DNA of 64,000 nt from Bacteroidota bacterium (GTDB lineage Bacteria > Bacteroidota > Bacteroidia > Chitinophagales > Chitinophagaceae), in the NCBI GenBank assembly GCA_018267915.1, contig JAFDXN010000041.1:1-64000 (forward strand), given 5' to 3'. This document shows, piece by piece, positions 60,916 through 64,000 of this stretch. Positions within the stretch are counted from its first letter, which is position 1. Every line of letters starts with the position of its first letter. A program made the translations under genes and the position numbers. The notes below the pieces were generated by a model, which saw only the letters and a program-made list of their open reading frames with translations, was not told the DNA's origin and made no database searches.

Positions 60916-61491
60916 CTATTTCCTTCGGTTGATATAAATATTTTCTAGTTTTTTTCGCAGGTTCACCTTCGCCCGCTGTATCAGCGATTCCACCGCCTTT
61001 ACCGATATATTCATTATTTCCGCGATCTCCTTCTGCGGCAGGTCTTCCACCTGCGATAGTACGAAGGCGATCCGTTGGTTTTCAGGCAATTCCTCCACTG
61101 CGGCAAAGAGTATCCGCGCATTTTCCTTCTTTTCGAGCGCCACCCCGGGATGGTCAAAATGCGGCGATTCGTACTTTAGTTCACCCGTATCCTGCCTGAA
61201 AAGGCTGGTAATGATGGCAAAGCGCTTACCCCGCCGTTGATAGCGGATCGCGTCCAGGCATTTATTCACCGTAATGCGGTATATCCATGTCGATAAGGTC
61301 GATTGCCCACCGAATTTCTCTATCGACCTGAAAACCTCTATGAAAACTTCCTGTGCTATATCCTCGGCCAGTTCATGGTTTTGCACCAGGCCCAGGGCAG
61401 TATTGAGCACCCGCTGCTGCTGGCTGTCCACCAGCTCCCTGTAGGCAGCTTCATCTCCCGCCTTCAATCGTTCTACAATATGCTCCGGCAT
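60916..61491 (-). CDS. ECF-family RNA polymerase sigma factor
   Basis: A 191-residue sigma-70 family member. Region 2 contains AYRELVDSQQQRVLNTALGL, ELAEDIAQEVFIEVFRSIEKF and TLSTWIYRITVNKCLDAIRY. Region 4 contains ELPENQRIAFVLSQVEDLPQKEIAEIMNIS split over two helices and VESLIQRAKVNLRKKL. It heads an operon with anti-sigma, CnrX-like, MbnP-like and MauG-like genes and would be released when the periplasmic sensor sees its signal. Its own promoter may be the element at 61533-61563. Confidence 0.95.
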   Translation of the reverse strand: MPEHIVERLKAGDEAAYRELVDSQQQRVLNTALGLVQNHELAEDIAQEVFIEVFRSIEKFGGQSTLSTWIYRITVNKCLDAIRYQRRGKRFAIITSLFRQDTGELKYESPHFDHPGVALEKKENARILFAAVEELPENQRIAFVLSQVEDLPQKEIAEIMNISVKAVESLIQRAKVNLRKKLENIYINRRK

Positions 61492-61532
61492 TGATATATT
61501 ACTGTAATAATAACAGCTACTTTTTATTCCTC

Positions 61533-61563
61533 CAAAATCATCCCGGATTAATACCTTTGCAAC
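61533..61563 (-). promoter_or_regulatory. tentative promoter of the ECF operon
   Basis: On the minus strand GTTG (61563-61560), a 19-bp spacer and TGATTTTG (61540-61533) match the Bacteroidota TTTG-N19-TAnnTTTG consensus with one mismatch in each box. The start would be near 61528, giving a leader of about 37 nt before the sigma gene. Confidence 0.4.
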
Positions 61564-61616
61564 CGTAATCAGTAAGCAGACTTACAACTTTCTACTTACG
61601 ACTTACGACAACTACC

Positions 61617-61781
61617 GGCTTCGTAGTACAATGCCTGCCCGGATGAACTCCGTTCGGACAGGGATAGTATAAGAGTCGCCAACACGATCTTAATTTATGG
61701 CTTGGTAGTACAATGCCCGCCCGGATAAACTTCGTTCGGACGGGGATAGTATAAGAGTTAGCCAACACGATCTTAATTTAT
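61617..61781 (+). repeat. two tandem tRNA-Arg 5'-half copies, each with a 29-nt palindromic insert
   Basis: Copy 1 begins at 61617 and copy 2 at 61699, 82 bp apart, and the intact tRNA begins 83 bp further on. Each reproduces tRNA nucleotides 1-31 (GGCTTCGTAGTACAATG then GATAGTATAAGAGT) but with 29 nt inserted in the D-loop, at 61634-61662 and 61716-61744. The inserts are imperfect palindromes, beginning CCTG and ending CAGG in copy 1, and beginning CCCG and ending CGGG in copy 2. This is a compensatory change that keeps the stem. Each copy is followed by GCCAACACGATCTTAATTTAT, which also precedes the real tRNA. No 3' half is present, so neither copy is a functional tRNA. Confidence 0.85.
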
Positions 61782-61853
61782 GGCTTCGTAGTACAATGGA
61801 TAGTATAAGAGTTTCCGAAGCTCCAGATCCAGGTTCGATTCCTGGCGAAGCCA
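61782..61853 (+). tRNA. tRNA-Arg (CCG)
   Basis: The 72-nt sequence folds as a standard tRNA. The acceptor stem GGCTTCG pairs with CGAAGCC, followed by discriminator A. The T stem is CCAGG/CCTGG with loop TTCGATT. The anticodon loop TTCCGAA gives CCG, decoding CGG Arg. The anticodon stem has one A-C mismatch at its top. The 3' CCA is not fully encoded (CCACAAG follows). It is the intact third member of the tandem array at 61617-61853. Confidence 0.93.
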
Positions 61854-61860
61854 CAAGTAA

Positions 61861-61887
61861 TAAAACCCTTGCTCAGCAAGGGTTTTA
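61861..61887 (+). terminator. terminator of tRNA-Arg
   Basis: TAAAACCCTTGC (61861-61872) and GCAAGGGTTTTA (61876-61887) form a perfect 12-bp stem with a TCA loop. The trailing T tract is inside the stem, as in many short tRNA terminators. It starts 8 nt after the mature tRNA. Confidence 0.82.
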
Positions 61888-61946
61888 TACTTTAGTCGTA
61901 GGAATGGTCGAACTAAAGAGTGGAAATGCTCATTAACCTCCCTCTT

Positions 61947-62267
61947 TTATTCCGAAGAATCGACCGCTTTATCAAAACAGAAAGAAATACCGCTCCTTCT
62001 CCAGAAATGTCTAGGTCTGATACAAACAAATGTTTCTGTTCGCTTTATAGCTTTGGACACCATGACGTTAGATGAGTCTTTACGGAAAGTATCGTTCTTA
62101 CTTTGTGCTTGTGTTGAAGTACGCACGACTCTGACTAATGATCGCACCGGCCACCAGTGTCTTTGCCCTAACTCGATGGCCACTACTTTTGTTTTTATAG
62201 GTTGCACGTTTTGTGCGAAGACGCTCGCATTGCAAACTGCAGAATAATAATTAGCTTTTTCATTTTT
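61947..62267 (-). other. possible decayed secreted-protein gene
   Basis: On the minus strand an ATG at about 62257 gives MKKLIIILQFAM, a plausible signal-peptide start, but the frame ends soon. The remainder of a signal peptide (SAVCNASVFAQNVQ) and a body (IKTKVVAIELGQRHWW) continues in another open frame down to 61947. That body is rich in Arg and Ser and looks unlike a folded protein towards its end. It may be a frameshifted remnant, or chance. I do not call it a functional gene. Confidence 0.25.
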
Positions 62268-62289
62268 GGTTATGAGTAAAAAGTGTTTG

Positions 62290-62742
62290 TTAAACCCCAA
62301 ATTGGCGCAAATGATGATCCATGTGCTTGTAAGCTGCAATACCCCATTGCTTAGTTGATATATTGCCGAAAGCCGGGTGAGTCAGTGTAAGTTCCTTTTT
62401 TATACTTGGGAATATTGTCACCAGTCGTATAAATTCCTGCTTCTGCTTTTCGAATGCCTTTGCGTCAATCTTCCCCTTTGTAATATGAGTATGTTCACTT
62501 TTCAATCCTTTTTTGAACGCTGGGGCAATATACAGTGCCAGTATTCTTAGCAAATATTGTTTAAACGAAGTTTTCTGCATCCCTCTCTCTTCGGCCAGTA
62601 TCTGATTGTTGCAGGAGTTACAATGCAGCAGCATCTCAGTAGCATTCATTTCGCCCCATAGTTGCAAAGAATGTGCTTCCAGTTTGTTTACTCTTGATAC
62701 TAAGTGTTCAGCGCTCTGCGCATTTAGCAAGTTCTTTTTCAT
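62290..62742 (-). CDS. DUF1569 domain protein (DinB-like fold)
   Basis: A 150-residue soluble protein. The order AHSLQLWGEMNATEMLLHCN (metal-binding-like His) and THPAFGNISTKQWGIAAYKHMDHHLRQFG, split at residue 130, fits DUF1569 of the DinB/YfiT four-helix superfamily. Its His residues at the ends of helices may bind a divalent metal. Function is unknown. Its start overlaps the stop of the CPBP gene by 4 bp (ATGA), so the two are translationally coupled. Confidence 0.85.
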   Translation of the reverse strand: MKKNLLNAQSAEHLVSRVNKLEAHSLQLWGEMNATEMLLHCNSCNNQILAEERGMQKTSFKQYLLRILALYIAPAFKKGLKSEHTHITKGKIDAKAFEKQKQEFIRLVTIFPSIKKELTLTHPAFGNISTKQWGIAAYKHMDHHLRQFGV

Positions 62743-63509
62743 AAATTTTTATCTGTTTTAATGGTATTTCTATTTCTGTTTATGACATAAATGTTAATGG
62801 GGATTGATATAAGTACAGTTATCATCAAAATTCTGAATGAAGACAGGTGATATGCCCCCACAGATGTGGATTGTAGCACGTCATTTGTAACTCTATAAAC
62901 TATGTTACAAGCCCAGTGTAAGCCCACTGTAAACCAAAGGGATTTGGTAAGTACAAGTGGTATTGCAAGTGCAACGCCGGTGATAAAAAGGTAAAGAAGA
63001 CTTTCACCCGGTGCAGCAAGTTTGTAAGTGTGATTCAGTACATATACGAGAGACGATATGACCAAGAAAATGACTCTATTCCATTTACTGCCAGCTACGG
63101 TATACAAATACCCCCTGGTGATGATATCCTCTGCTATCGAGGGAAGGAAGGTTCCTGCAACACAAAGCATTGTATTAATCACCGGTCCAATACCCGGTTG
63201 AAGGTGGGCTGTAATTACCTCCCTGCCGGTGCTCCACGATATTATAAAAGATAGGGTATAGGTGATGACTCCAGACAACAGGCCTGTTGTGAGTAGATTT
63301 TTTGCATTGGCATTCCATTGTAGATTATATGACTCGAGTCCTGCAAGACCCTGTCTTCGAGCAATAAAATGTGCCAGCACGGGTACAACACCCATTAACA
63401 GTAGAAAAGCAAAAAGATCGTTGTGAAAGTGCATAAAAGCCTCCCCCAGTTGATAAGTAGCCCAGAGAAAGAAAAGTCCGGGCCACTTATATTTAATCGT
63501 TGCATTCAT
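62739..63509 (-). CDS. CPBP family intramembrane protease (CAAX/Abi-like)
   Basis: A 256-residue membrane protein with about seven hydrophobic helices. The first CPBP motif is AEDIITRGYLY (usually EExxxR; here Glu-Asp then Arg) and the later ones are VLNHTYK and LHWACNIVYR, supplying the His and Asn. These proteins cleave prenylated or membrane-bound substrates and occur in bacteriocin immunity. The substitution of Asp for the second Glu is tolerated in some members. It lies 10 bp after the TonB-dependent receptor gene and overlaps the DUF1569 gene, suggesting a three-gene operon. Confidence 0.85.
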   Translation of the reverse strand: MNATIKYKWPGLFFLWATYQLGEAFMHFHNDLFAFLLLMGVVPVLAHFIARRQGLAGLESYNLQWNANAKNLLTTGLLSGVITYTLSFIISWSTGREVITAHLQPGIGPVINTMLCVAGTFLPSIAEDIITRGYLYTVAGSKWNRVIFLVISSLVYVLNHTYKLAAPGESLLYLFITGVALAIPLVLTKSLWFTVGLHWACNIVYRVTNDVLQSTSVGAYHLSSFRILMITVLISIPINIYVINRNRNTIKTDKNL

Positions 63510-63519
63510 GCGTAAATGT

Positions 63520-64000
63520 TTAGAATTGAATACGATAATTGACAGAAGGAGTAAATCCTAGTTGGTATTGGGTGCGGATCGTTTGGTATTTGTTGTCATA
63601 TCCTTCCCTTAGTATGTTCTTGCTGTTTGTAACATTTTGTAAATCCAGGTATATTTCCTGCATTGCTTTTTTTCTGTTCATGCGATACGTAAGCTTGATA
63701 TCCGCACGGAAGTAATCGCCATATTTTTTTTCAAAAGCCTGGTCATAATTGTATTTGGTCGCTCCTTCGCTTATTGATGCCTGCAGATCAATGGGGATAT
63801 AACGCTTGCCTCCCGCTGCTGCTAGCTTGCCATCTATACAAATAGTATTTGATTTGCCCACTTTCCATTCCTTTCCAGCCAGTGCGTTTACCACATAGTT
63901 ATTGTTGTATGCGGTGTTCCTTTCAATATTATCGCTGCCTGTATACAATGAGTTGAACAGAGAAACTGTACCTGTTACATAATAACCTTTGCTGAACTTT
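63520..64000 (-). CDS. TonB-dependent receptor, C-terminal part (gene runs off the window)
   Basis: Open reading frame without a stop up to the window edge; only about 160 C-terminal residues are visible. The typical barrel blocks are KGYYVTGTVSLFNSLYTGSD, NNNYVVNALAGKEWKVGKSN, GGKRYIPIDLQASISEGATK and EKKYGDYFRADIKLTYRMNR, ending in QLGFTPSVNYRIQF, the aromatic terminal residue of an outer-membrane barrel. It is therefore the C-terminal third of the barrel of a CarboxypepD_reg-type receptor. It sits upstream of the CPBP/DUF1569 pair and is probably the first gene of that operon. Confidence 0.88.
   Translation of the reverse strand, partial: KFSKGYYVTGTVSLFNSLYTGSDNIERNTAYNNNYVVNALAGKEWKVGKSNTICIDGKLAAAGGKRYIPIDLQASISEGATKYNYDQAFEKKYGDYFRADIKLTYRMNRKKAMQEIYLDLQNVTNSKNILREGYDNKYQTIRTQYQLGFTPSVNYRIQF

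Noticed and set aside
61617..61781. Two additional tRNA-Arg genes
   Set aside because: Only the 5' 31 nt are present, interrupted by an insert. No anticodon loop, T arm or 3' acceptor strand exists.
61947..62339. 130-codon minus-strand gene
   Set aside because: It overlaps the end of the DUF1569 gene, and its C-terminal part has non-protein-like composition. At most it is a remnant, listed with low confidence.

Overview
The window comes from a Bacteroidota chromosome, most likely from the Chitinophagales/Chitinophagaceae neighbourhood. The supporting signs are type IX secretion C-terminal domains, a GLPGLI protein, outer-membrane beta-barrel receptors with carboxypeptidase-like plug domains, DUF2911 and YHYH proteins, few recognisable Shine-Dalgarno sites, and several -7 boxes close to the Bacteroidota TAnnTTTG consensus. 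No genus can be named from the sequence alone. No rRNA, CRISPR array, prophage or insertion sequence was seen.

Layout. 1-176: a 14-bp tandem repeat cut by the window edge. 177-2924: formate-tetrahydrofolate ligase and two small secreted proteins. 2981-5817: a lipoprotein and a TetR/small protein/MFS operon with a clear palindromic operator. 5871-8139: a di-heme MauG-type peroxidase followed by a YHYH protein with a type IX sorting domain. 8301-16120: VOC proteins, a steroid 5-alpha-reductase-like enzyme, a PAP2 phosphatase, a COG4705-like membrane protein, a three-PAS histidine kinase, a hydrolase and a cell-wall amidase. 16324-25900: ABC-F ATPase, DUF4279-like protein, four-helix-bundle protein, tRNA-Leu, hscB, a saccharopine/alanine dehydrogenase-like enzyme, an epimerase, a phosphoesterase, a flavodoxin-like reductase and small secreted proteins. 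26173-36685: DUF2911 protein, a large PIG-L deacetylase followed by the wreck of a sodium:solute symporter, a duplicated lipoprotein pair with one broken copy, Mrp/ApbC, a frameshifted SRPBCC gene, rluF, a NYN-LOTUS protein and a GNAT acetyltransferase. 36755-42582: an outer-membrane barrel plus GLPGLI operon, divergent from a histidine kinase/response regulator pair. 43011-57788: one giant gene (about 4,925 residues) with 47 PKD-like repeats, four Ig-like modules and a type IX sorting domain. 58169-61491: a five-gene operon of ECF sigma factor, membrane anti-sigma, periplasmic metal-sensor-like protein, MbnP-like protein and a second MauG-type di-heme enzyme. 61617-61853: tRNA-Arg preceded by two tandem copies of its own 5' half, each carrying a 29-nt palindromic insert. 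62290-64000: DUF1569, a CPBP protease and the end of a TonB-dependent receptor.

The most system-like observation is the ECF sigma/anti-sigma/CnrX-like/MbnP/MauG operon. It looks like a metal-responsive (probably copper) module in which the MauG enzyme may oxidatively mature the MbnP partner. A second MauG gene sits next to a YHYH surface protein and may form an analogous enzyme-substrate pair. The most unusual DNA-level observations are the triplicated tRNA-Arg 5' half, the nested two-repeat and three-repeat periodicities inside the giant gene, and a perfect 34-bp palindrome inside a signal-peptide coding sequence.

Start codons were moved inward from the longest possible ORF where a signal peptide, family N-terminus or promoter position supported it. 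Functions come from motif recognition by eye and were not checked by database search.
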